Source: Nereocystis luetkeana
Taxonomy: Eukaryota > Sar > Phaeophyceae > Laminariales > Laminariaceae
NCBI GenBank assembly: GCA_031213475.1
Contig: JARUPZ010000034.1
Location: 434,001 to 498,000, forward strand
DNA length: 64,000 nt
Direction of reading: 5' to 3'
The number at the start of each line of letters is the position of its first letter. Positions within the stretch are counted from its first letter, which is position 1. The notes under the pieces were generated by a model. The model saw nothing but the letters and a program-made list of their open reading frames with translations. It made no database searches and was not told where the DNA came from. Below are positions 47,084-53,800 of this stretch, piece after piece. A program made the position numbers and the translations under genes.

Positions 47084-50000
47084 CACGCTTTCTTTTGCTG
47101 CTGTCTCCGCACATTATTGCTTTCATTGACGCGTGCTTGACTCGCGCGATGACAATTGAATTCTACAAATCCCGCCAGCCGTGACCTCTGACCGAATACG
47201 TGGATGGGATACTCAACTTGGCGAGCTGCGTTGCATTACATGTTTGCACCATGCGTCGGTGCGAGGCGGACGCCTGCGGACGACGCCACGGTGTGTTGGG
47301 CGCCCTGGGCGGACTCCTCTCCTGTGTGATTAACCCATACCTGGTATAGGACTGCCGTCCCGTTTTGGGGACAAACTACTTGGAATTTGAGTGTTTTGTG
47401 CCCATAACGGGACTGCACTTCTAAAAGGGTCAAGGTTATGGTGTGGAGTACGCAGCAGGGTGGGTCGGTACCTCGGGTCTACCCGGAACGCAGTGCCACG
47501 CCTTGGGTGTGACCTCAAAACATGCGTAGAATGAGGCGGCACTATCTGGGGGAAGGGGACCTGGCATCCACATCGGCGAATTTATTTTATTTCCAAGAGA
47601 GCTTGGTTGCTGCATGAATTGTCCGCTAACGCTTATATTTAGGGGCATAGTGGTACACTACACTAGGTGACACACGGCACCGTTTCTGGTCGACGCCAAT
47701 ACGGGGCTTGCAATCGATTTATTGTTCACGTACAGTAGTACCGCTTCCCTCCCCGCCGTGGGTAGCGTGGAGTAGGCGCCGGATGTATGATAAGCATGCG
47801 CAAATCAGATACGGCTGTTAATATCGTACGAATGAGTACCATGTGTACAACACGCACACACACCCTGGATTGATTTTCCGTGGTGATTAAAAAAAAAATA
47901 GAAGGGGCACACATACACACACAAAAATGGGGGCTTTGAAAAGATCTTGCCGATATCTTTCCATAGACATCGCTCGGTGTGCGCACTATACCGGTTGGGC
48001 AGAAAGCACATCCATCACCTTGAAAATTCGTCTGAGGGATCACCCTAGTGTGATAGTCTGTTGGCTGTACTCAGGAACACGACACATAAGATCCATCGTA
48101 GATTGAGGAGTTCCATGCTGGAAAGGGATTCTGGTAGTAGGGTATTGGGATATATTCTGGTAGTAGGACGTTGGGATGTCGGGGTAATGTGTGCCCACCA
48201 ATGGCACTCGTTAGGTGTAGCTCCATATGAGGCGAGTCGACTCGACAGCTCGGATATAATATGAGAGGAGTTCCGTGTTATTTGTCTGGAGCCAACCACG
48301 CGTTCCCGTGCCATCTGCGTCGGTACCTTGAGACATCAATCAACAGAGTCTTATAGCGACATTGGTGCCAGGTACATGAGAGTGGCGAGAGGGCTGTCTC
48401 GCCTAGGATTCCAACAATCTTGCGGCGCTGTCAGTCACTACTTGCCCACAGGGCACCGCCGTATTCTACGAACGACAACACAAAAAACATCTGGGAATAC
48501 GAACAACCACACAGCAGTACAATGGTTGCAGTACAAACATCCACGACCGCGGTGAACTGGAGGCCTTCGCGGAAGATCGTCGTGATATCATATACCAGGT
48601 ACCTGGTACTAGTTTATCAAACGTGTGATAGGGTATCCAACGACGGTTGGGCGAGAGCCTGTGGCCCACAGTAGTTTAGGAGAATACCTTTAGGTGACGC
48701 AGTCTTCTCGGTCTTGGCGGTCCCCTGTACCCCCGACGCCTCGGCCACCTTTTTCCACTTCTTCACCAACGCCTTCGCGTTATTGGAAACCCGTTCGTCG
48801 GCGTGTTTCTTCAGCTTAGAAACGGTCGACCCGACCTTGCTCTCCTTGAGCAGCGCCAGCGACATGTCGACCCCTGCCAGTGACCCCAACACGTCGCAAA
48901 CGCGCTCGGCATCCTGGACAGCGCGCGCGGGCGAAGTGGTCGACGTTACGGTACAGCTGTACAGTAGTTATAACACGACGGTTTCAAACCGAACAGTTTG
49001 AACAAGTAATACGTTAACCCCTTTAGAACCGCAGTCCCGTCGTGGCGACAAAAATACTTGAAATTTGACTGGTTTGTCCCCAGAACGGGACTGCGGTTCT
49101 AAAAGGGTTGAAGCAACATACACTATAAATAGGTTTCCTCAGACACCGCGAGCCTTTGTACCCCCGCCCCCCGGCTGAAAAGGAGATATCGCCTAGGGGG
49201 CATGTCTATTTTGTCATTTTCACGTCAATTTTCAGGGTTTTCCGTTGTATGGGATGGCGCTTAGCGAGACGCACGCAGATTTCAATATGATTTGATACGC
49301 ATTGGTACCGAGTACGGCGGTTCATTCTATTGGTCCTTACGACGTCCGTACACATATCGCTGCCCGCATAAATCTATTACGGGGGACCACAGTAAATAGG
49401 ACCAAATATTGTTGGTAAAAATAGCGAAATACCTACCCGGTACAGGTTTTTGTATGTACCGTAGGTCCTATTTAATATGGTCCCATGAAATACTGGCAGC
49501 AAGTATATCATGGTATACCGCCCGTACGCCCGCACCCTGCCCTACGGCCTGTGGTGTGTGCGACTATTATACTGACTGTACTATGAATAGTGCTAGATCT
49601 ATACCGCCGTATCACACTGGGTGGTAAGATAACGCACACCCTGGGACGAATTTCAGACCCCGGTTTTCTGCTAAACATCGGGGGCACACACAACGAAAAC
49701 AGCAGTGGCTCCGGAAAGATTTAGCGAGAAGGTTGCATATTGCATATACCCATCGCTCGGTGTATACGAGCACGCCTTCCCCTTGTCGAGAAACCCAGCT
49801 TCGGAAATGGTCCGAGGGGCTGTGTTATCTTATGTATAAGGTACTCGTACACGATCTGTATGAAGCTACAAGTATGCAGCTCTTGTTTACTGGCAAGAAT
49901 TACCTTGCTGCTGTGCTGCATCTAATAAACTTACTCATAGAGTATCATACCTGGTACTCGTACCTGGTATGTAAAATACACCGACACGACCCATATGCTA

Positions 50001-50603
50001 CGCTCTGCGTGTTGTAAAACAAGAATCATAAACTTGGACACCCCCAAGGGTTCGAGAGCGGTCATACGTCGTAAGAGGACTCAAAGTCTATCATGTCCTG
50101 ACAATACCCGGTCCTGGTCTATGTACAACATCGCGCGACAAGCATCGAGAATTACGCCTGTTTCTCAGTACGTAAAGCACAGCAGGATTTGCACATTGAC
50201 GTCACGAAGGGGGTGCTACTTTGCCCAGGGGCCTTGGTGCTACTACGAGTATTACGGGGGGAAAATAGCACCCTATTTTCCTTTCTTGGGTCTCACAAAA
50301 GGATTGCACTGCTGTCGCATGGCACTATTAATATACCAGGTAATTGGTATCAATATCAGGGGACGGTGGCATGCTAATGGTACTCGCATCGTTTTGCGGT
50401 TTATTGGGCCAAAACTATCTGTAAAGTTGACAAAGGTCTATCTGAAGCCCGTCTGTATCGTCCAGGTCTCGGGGTCATATCGATTTTCACTCGCAGAAGT
50501 CAAGACAAACCAACCTAGAACGGCTTGCGCTCTGACTCACCTCACTCGAAACCGCCTTTTCCAACTGACGGCGAAGAGCCAAAGTTTCCGAAGATGTGTC
50601 CAT
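34072..50603 (-). CDS. TFIIS: Transcription elongation factor TFIIS, at least 8 exons (one small exon not found)
   Basis: TFIIS binds arrested RNA polymerase II in the nucleus and triggers cleavage of the backtracked transcript. Exons, in order: 50603-50541, 48913-48688, 46492-46344, 42336-42210, 38728-38599, 37435-37310, then 34203-34072. Phases match at each of the first five joins. From 37310 to 34203 they do not, and about a dozen residues usually present there are missing, so a small exon is unseen. Domains: N-terminal LW/TFS2N ([26 protein letters not shown]); Ala/Gly linker; central TFS2M ([35 protein letters not shown]); C-terminal zinc ribbon with C-x2-C pairs (CGRC, CGNC) and the catalytic acidic pair in [12 protein letters not shown]. 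About 317 residues plus the missing exon, close to the family's ~300. It is divergent from eIF3a. Confidence 0.93.
35165..35432. repeat. GATC-rich dispersed element, copy 3
   Basis: GCAGGATCCGTACAGTAGTA and GAGCTACTGTAGATCATACA match the other copies. A ~60-bp piece with CAGATCAGGAATATA is repeated twice at 35305-35375. Confidence 0.6.
35430..36015. repeat. Cluster of tRNA-like SINE fragments (second family)
   Basis: At least five pieces share a box A-like TAGCTCRGTGGTTAGGGTG and a following TATCTCTRATA: about 35425-35465 (-), 35480-35540 (+), 35541-35605 (+), 35760-35842 (-) and 35845-36015 (+, split by an inserted TTAA element). The 35760-35842 piece also has GGGGTTCAAAC, a box B-like block. 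The pieces are decayed tRNA-derived repeats and not working tRNA genes. Confidence 0.6.
35877..35974. repeat. TTAA foldback element, type copy (piggyBac-like MITE)
   Basis: TTAACCCTTTTAGAACCGC to GGTCCTAAAAGGGTTAA. It interrupts a tRNA-like repeat right after TATCTC, with TTAA on both sides. piggyBac elements use exactly TTAA targets and have ends starting CCC (known from the family). No transposase of that family is in the window. Confidence 0.85.
36775..36869. repeat. TTAA foldback element
   Basis: The left arm CCCTTTTAGGACTGCAGTC is intact. The right arm carries extra bases in CTGCAATGGAGGCTAAAAGG. Confidence 0.75.
37080..37310. repeat. CTGT-rich tandem repeat
   Basis: Irregular units such as CAGTCTGTCTGTTTCA and CTGTCTGC fill the start of the TFIIS intron after exon 6 and touch its donor. 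Confidence 0.85.
37310..37435 (-). CDS. TFIIS: TFIIS exon 6: end of central domain
   Basis: Acceptor CGCCCAG|GC gives [20 protein letters not shown] then [20 protein letters not shown], in phase with exon 5. Donor GTGAGA, phase 2. The CTGT-rich repeat at 37080-37310 begins at its 3' edge. Confidence 0.9.
37795..37885 (+). repeat. SINE-related fragment
   Basis: AAAATGAAGGCGTGCACCGTA followed by a 16-base G run at 37824-37839. This is the same place in the SINE body where other copies carry expanded G tracts. Confidence 0.5.
37903..38014. repeat. CTATTACGGGGG foldback element, copy 5
   Basis: TATTACGGGGGACCATAG to GGTCGCCCGTAATAG. It shows the empty form TGGTCCTATTTACTATGG of the site that is filled in the copy at 21791. 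Confidence 0.86.
38225..38462. repeat. ATAACACMCCC element, copy 3
   Basis: GATAACACCCCCCC opens and GGGGGTGTGTTATCTTATCA closes it. The best preserved end is ATCACCCGTGTGATAGTC. It lies in TFIIS intron 5, 137 bp from exon 5. Confidence 0.7.
38599..38728 (-). CDS. TFIIS: TFIIS exon 5: central domain core
   Basis: [14 protein letters not shown], then [20 protein letters not shown], the most conserved part of TFS2M. The acceptor CACGCAG| is used here. A second in-frame acceptor 15 bases upstream (exon start 38743) lies inside a TACCAGGTA motif and would add RMPHA in place of P. Confidence 0.9.
39217..39313. repeat. TTAA foldback element, diverged
   Basis: TTAATCCTCTTAGGACCTCA to GACTGCAGCCTTAAAAGG. 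Several arm mismatches make it one of the older copies. Confidence 0.7.
39328..39445. repeat. CTATTACGGGGG foldback element, copy 6
   Basis: ATTATTAACGGGGGACCATA to ATGGTCCCCCGTATAAATAG, only 15 bp after a TTAA element. Confidence 0.82.
39738..39868. repeat. CTATTACGGGGG foldback element with a double TACCWGGTA-type insertion
   Basis: The loop reads AAACCTACCTGGTACCAGTA where sister copies read AAACCTATATG or similar. The 13 extra bases follow a TA at 39794-39795. A second small insertion, TTCCTCGTA, sits in the left arm. Confidence 0.82.
39976..40809 (+). mobile_element. Terminal-inverted-repeat DNA element, copy A (~830 bp)
   Basis: The ends TAAGACCTTTGCCAATG and CATTGGCATAGGTCTA face each other. 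The sequence between is matched along its whole length by 59022-59842 in the opposite orientation. Differences are mainly (AT)n and poly-T lengths and scattered bases. A ~110-codon open frame in the middle (about 40300-40640, [20 protein letters not shown] onward) is largely kept in copy B, but no known domain is seen. Most likely it is non-autonomous. Confidence 0.82.
40878..40902. repeat. Interstitial telomere-type run
   Basis: GGGTTAGGGTTCGGGTTAGG plus GTTAG, directly before a degenerate tandem array. Confidence 0.85.
40905..41250. repeat. Degenerate tandem array built on AGAAGTTCCGGGTA
   Basis: Six or more units of roughly 50-65 bp contain ACTCACAGAAGTTCCGGGTA with variable CGGGYGTACCG or CGGGTATG parts. 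It lies in TFIIS intron 4. Unit decay suggests age. Confidence 0.75.
41685..41771. repeat. TTAA foldback element
   Basis: GTTAGGACTGCAGTCTCGTT to AACGGAACTGCAGTCCTAAA. The outer TTAA ends are no longer recognisable. Confidence 0.75.
42210..42336 (-). CDS. TFIIS: TFIIS exon 4: start of central domain
   Basis: [20 protein letters not shown] then [16 protein letters not shown], matching the first helices of the TFS2M domain. Donor GTGAGT. The acceptor is either GAG|CAG or CAG|CTA, a difference of one codon. The tract before it is C8A9, an odd splice region. Confidence 0.82.
42440..42553. repeat. CTATTACGGGGG foldback element, copy 8
   Basis: CTATTACCCGTGACCATAG to ATGGCCCCCCGTAATA, 104 bp from TFIIS exon 4. 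Confidence 0.82.
43705..43990. repeat. GATC-rich dispersed element, copy 4
   Basis: GGACAGATCATCTACAGATA opens a run of ATCATCTACAGATC units, then CTACAGTAGCTCATCTTGCC in reverse sense to copy 1. Confidence 0.62.
44118..44462. repeat. GATC-rich element, copy 5, with internal tandem units
   Basis: Four ~30-bp units of the form CTACAGATAGATCATGATCT at 44137-44250, then the usual GATC blocks ending GATGATCTGTCAGATGATCT. Confidence 0.68.
44477..44530. repeat. TTAA foldback element, left half only
   Basis: TTAACCCTTTTGGGACTGCT, then the match stops at GGGACGTCTTG. The right arm is absent. Confidence 0.55.
44565..44632. repeat. Tandem TGCTTACTC repeat
   Basis: Five units of TGTGCTTACTC or TGTGTTTACTC, 10-11 bp each. 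Confidence 0.85.
44868..45030 (+). repeat. Decayed SINE body (type A)
   Basis: TTTTCGCAATAAAAACGCCC, ACCGTAGTGGGAGAAGGG and CTGAATTACGACAAGG follow the order of the SINE at 31.2 kb at low identity. Confidence 0.5.
45130..45285 (-). repeat. SINE-related fragment (type B), reverse orientation
   Basis: Read on the - strand: GCGCGATAAAAATGAGGGCG, then ACAGCTGTGACCCCGGCTTG, then TTACGAGTTTCGC, in the same order as at 45.75 kb. Confidence 0.5.
45728..45885 (+). repeat. SINE-related fragment (type B) with a 17-base G tract
   Basis: AAATGAAGGCACGTACC, G17 at 45752-45768, ACACCTGTGAACACGGCTTG and an A-rich tail. It closely matches the fragment at 7.4 kb. Confidence 0.65.
46042..46080. repeat. Tandem CCAACCAAT repeat
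   Basis: Four 9-bp units. Confidence 0.88.
46344..46492 (-). CDS. TFIIS: TFIIS exon 3: Ala/Gly/Pro linker
   Basis: Between acceptor GGATGCAG and donor AAG|GTGAGG, 149 bases complete the split Gly codon and stay in phase. The content ([18 protein letters not shown]) is low complexity. Its place rests on splice signals and phase, not homology. Confidence 0.65.
47054..47085. repeat. (CAG)n tract
   Basis: A run of about ten CAG units in TFIIS intron 2. Confidence 0.88.
47330..47433. repeat. TTAA foldback element with a TACCTGGTA in its left end
   Basis: TTAACCCATACCTGGTATAG stands where other copies have TTAACCCTTTTAG. The rest of the arms, GGACTGCCGTCCCGTTTTGG and GGGACTGCACTTCTAAAAGG, is normal. 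Confidence 0.8.
47925..48062. repeat. ATAACACMCCC element, partial
   Basis: CATCGCTCGGTGTGCGCAC and a CACCCTAGTGTGATAGTCTG end match the right portion of the copies at 38.2 and 49.6 kb. Confidence 0.5.
48688..48913 (-). CDS. TFIIS: TFIIS exon 2: N-terminal LW domain
   Basis: Acceptor GTCCAG, then [17 protein letters not shown], then the conserved KKH and KKWKK blocks. It ends in phase 1 at AAAG|GTATTC. This domain docks TFIIS to partners in the elongation machinery. Confidence 0.93.
49014..49111. repeat. TTAA foldback element
   Basis: TTAACCCCTTTAGAACCGCA to GGGACTGCGGTTCTAAAAGG. The left TTAA is kept and the right one reads TTGAA. It lies 101 bp upstream of TFIIS exon 2. Confidence 0.84.
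49374..49492. repeat. CTATTACGGGGG foldback element with a TACCCGGTA insertion
   Basis: The loop reads GAAATACCTACCCGGTACAG where copy 2 reads GAAATACATAG. The added block is TA, CCCGG, TA at 49434-49442. Confidence 0.8.
49608..49840. repeat. ATAACACMCCC element, copy 4
   Basis: TATCACACTGGGTGGTAAGA to GGGGCTGTGTTATCTTATG, with the shared CATCGCTCGGTGTATACG inside. Confidence 0.66.
50541..50603 (-). CDS. TFIIS: TFIIS exon 1: start
   Basis: 21 codons, [17 protein letters not shown] onward, ending in phase 0 at a perfect GAG|GTGAGT donor. Chosen because it lies upstream, fits the helical TFIIS start and joins exon 2 in phase. An ATG further upstream is not excluded. Confidence 0.8.
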
Positions 50604-50813
50604 GACTCCCTGAGGTACGGCCTGCACTCTGCTCTCCTCTTTCCTATCTCTTGCAGCTACAGTGGGGATGGAACCGAGCAATCCCCTAAAGGAGTTCCAT
50701 AATCACGTTTGCATGTTTTTGTCTGATTCTGTTTGTGGTAGGGATTGCTCACTCGTACGCTTTGAAGGAAGGGGCTCGAGACAAACGGCGCGAGCAGCTG
50801 GACCGGAAACGCC
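50604..50813. promoter_or_regulatory. Short divergent promoter region of TFIIS and eIF3a
   Basis: Only 210 bp separate the two start codons, so both 5' leaders and core promoters must lie here unless an untranslated exon sits further out. A C/T-rich run, CTCTCCTCTTTCCTATCTC, at about 50635 is the most visible element. No TATA box is clear. Confidence 0.6.
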
Positions 50814-50865
50814 ATGTCTCAAACATGGTTCCACAAGCCGGAGAACGCCCTCAAGCGAGCCAATG
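50814..50865 (+). CDS. EIF3A: eIF3a exon 1
   Basis: 17 codons plus one base. The ATG is placed by the conserved PENALKRAN 8 residues in. Donor GTGCGT. Confidence 0.95.
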
Positions 50866-53800
50866 GTGCGTGCGCATTACATCCCATTGTTCGAACGCAA
50901 TCGTTTAGTGGTTGTGAGAGTGCCTTGAAATTGAAATGCAAGAAGATGTGGTATGGGGTGCGGGCGCGCTACCACTGCTGCTGCTGGTGCTGCCTGTACG
51001 TAAGCCGATGCAACCCACACGCTGTGCGAGTCGAGCCCATTGAGTGTGGATAAGGGTGGGATCTAATGCATGGCTTCTAGTCTGAGAGGCAGACGGGCGC
51101 GTTGAAAGTTCGGAACAGCATGCCTTTGTGTTGGGATTCGTACATAGTGCAGCCCCCTCTCTCTTCCTTCCTTTCGTCCGATATAGGGTAGGCACAATTC
51201 GATGCGAGTCGACGAGGGAAGAAAATGCTGAAATCTTCTCGCGATAAAAATGAAGGCACGTAGCGGGAAGGGGGGAGAAGAGCCTGCTATGTGACCCCGG
51301 ATCTGAGTTACGAGTTGGAAGGAGAGAGAGAAGAAGATGTGCGAAGATAATGAATGGGAGCAAAAAAAAAAATATCGTCACACACTCATACTCCGCGACA
51401 ATCCGATATTCATTCAGGGGGCGCTCGTGAGTCGGGATGTGATATTGCTTCCCTGCAGCCCTGACGTACTCGTATACCAGGTACCTGGTATAGCGTTGCA
51501 CGACGTATAATAGAATGCTGCATTTCTGCATGCTTGTGGCGCGGCATTTGCAGCTCGAACGTGTGTACCAGCCTTGTTGAAAAGCGATCGATCAGCCTTC
51601 ACACAGACGGGAGGGGTTGGCATGGCGGTACGTACGAGTACTTGCATGGTGGTGTACTTGGACCGGCATTGTCGGTTCCCCAAAGCTGTTCTGCCTCCTG
51701 CACTCCATGCTCTATTACGGGGGACCACAGTTAATAGGATCAAATATTGTTAGTAAAAAAGGTCAAGCATATAGATTTTTATGTATACCATAGGTCCCAC
51801 TAACTATGGTCCCCCGTAATAGTTATTATAGACGATACACCGATATCATGACGCTGCCGAGAGCGTTCTGAAGAAGCAATACGCAGCGCCTTTATTTGGG
51901 CTCCTCCAGGAACATCACAGCAGCTGTTGCGCTTACTTTCTTTCGACCACGATTACTCTCCTTGATTGAGGAAGCTGGAAGGAGAGATGTGCACATGGTC
52001 TCAATTCTTGATGTCTGGGAGCGTACTCGTACATGCAGCAAGCAGCAACAGCAGCAGTAGTCTACGGGCTCCTTTCCCTTGCGGTCATGGCCCACACCTG
52101 GTATCATACCTGGTAGGCAGTACTCTTAGGCAGTAGTAGTATTGGCCCCACGGAACACGAAGATAGCCCCCCTATATTGCGTAATCCTGTCAGGACTGCA
52201 GTCCCGTTCCGGGGACAAAGTACTTGGAAGTAGACTGGTTTGTCCCCAAATCGGGACTGCGGTACTAAAGGGGTTAAGTGGGCGTATATCAGGCACCGGA
52301 CATCTTTTAGAGAGTACAGGCGCTAAGCGGCTCGAATGACGGTGCGAGCTTACCATAATTTTTTCGACCGAAAACTAAGATACCACCAGGAAACAGCAGT
52401 AGGGCGCTGTGTCTATCTATCACCCCGCCCCGCAAACAGCAACCTATCGTATGTCGGAGTACGTACAGCGTACAGTTTCAAACGAGCACCGCAAAGCCTA
52501 GATAGACCATGCGCGCAAAATGACGAGCTTTTTTGTTTTTTTTTCGTACTTGGTCCGAACTACGCAACGCTACGACTCCTCTCACTGCTGTCACAGCTGC
52601 TATCTTGATTCTTGATCTCTTGATATATCTTGAGCCCCGACGCCTCCGCTCTCTCATCTTCGGCACACACAGGTACCAAGCTCTGAAAGTAGCTTGTGTA
52701 CGTAGGGATATACAGACTCCGGTATCCCCAGGGCTTCGATGTGCACCACTCCACCACTATTCTCGTTGTATACCCAGGCATGATCGAATACGCATCGGCC
52801 TAGTGATGATGACGTCAGTTTAGCTCTAGTTGGAAGTATATCTTCGATTGCCATAGTCGCCGCATGCGGCATCCTCGACCCCAGATGATTTCATGGCAAC
52901 CACCATCGCACGCACGTTCTCGAGTGTCATGTGGGCCGCATCGAGCATTCACCAATTTCATAGCCGCCGCATTGAGCATCCTCAACACCTTGCAGCCACG
53001 CCGCGGACTATTGACTGTCATAATAGCCATATTGAATTATAGTCCCTACCAAAGTCGCCAAATCGGGCATCGTGAATCTTCCTATCCGTCGCATCGGGCA
53101 TCCTCGACTACTCTATCTACTCACTGTACCAAAGTCACGATAGCCATGTTGAGCACCCTCGATAGTCGTACCGACAGAGTATCATCGCCGCGTTCATTCT
53201 CCTCAACATGCCATCGCGTTCCGCACATTCTTTAAATCCTTACACCCATCACCTGGGGGCAATGGACACCCCCGGCAGACTCACCCCCGCCCCCGTCATC
53301 ATTTCCCGCGGTAGTAGATGATATGTTAAGCCCATCTCAGAGGCGGCGTAGACGCTTTCCGTGAGTGTTCTATTAGTAGCGCGCCTAGAAAGGGTGCGCC
53401 GCAGTACGCTAGTACGCCTGTCACCATTCTGCGCAAGTGTTGCCCAACTCGTTCCATTGCTGTATCAGTGTTGAGTGCCGAGGCATTCGTTCCCTACGTA
53501 TCTCCTACGCCCGTAGCCGGGGCCGCCTGATGTGGCGTTGTGGCAGATGATCGGTCCTGTAGTCCGCCATTTAGCAGGTTGGGCACCTGCCTCCCCCCCC
53601 CCCCCGCCTCGTGTCCTCACTTCCCAAAGGACTTTATTGCGCCCTTGGTTCCTGTCCCCACATTCTTGCTTGGTCACTTTGTTTGCTCAAGGTTTTGCTC
53701 TCTCTCTGTTTGTCCACGTTATTGTTGATGAATGCTGTATTGATCATCTCTTGTTATCACCTTGTTGTTGTCCACTTTCTTGTTATTGTCCGGTGTTCTT

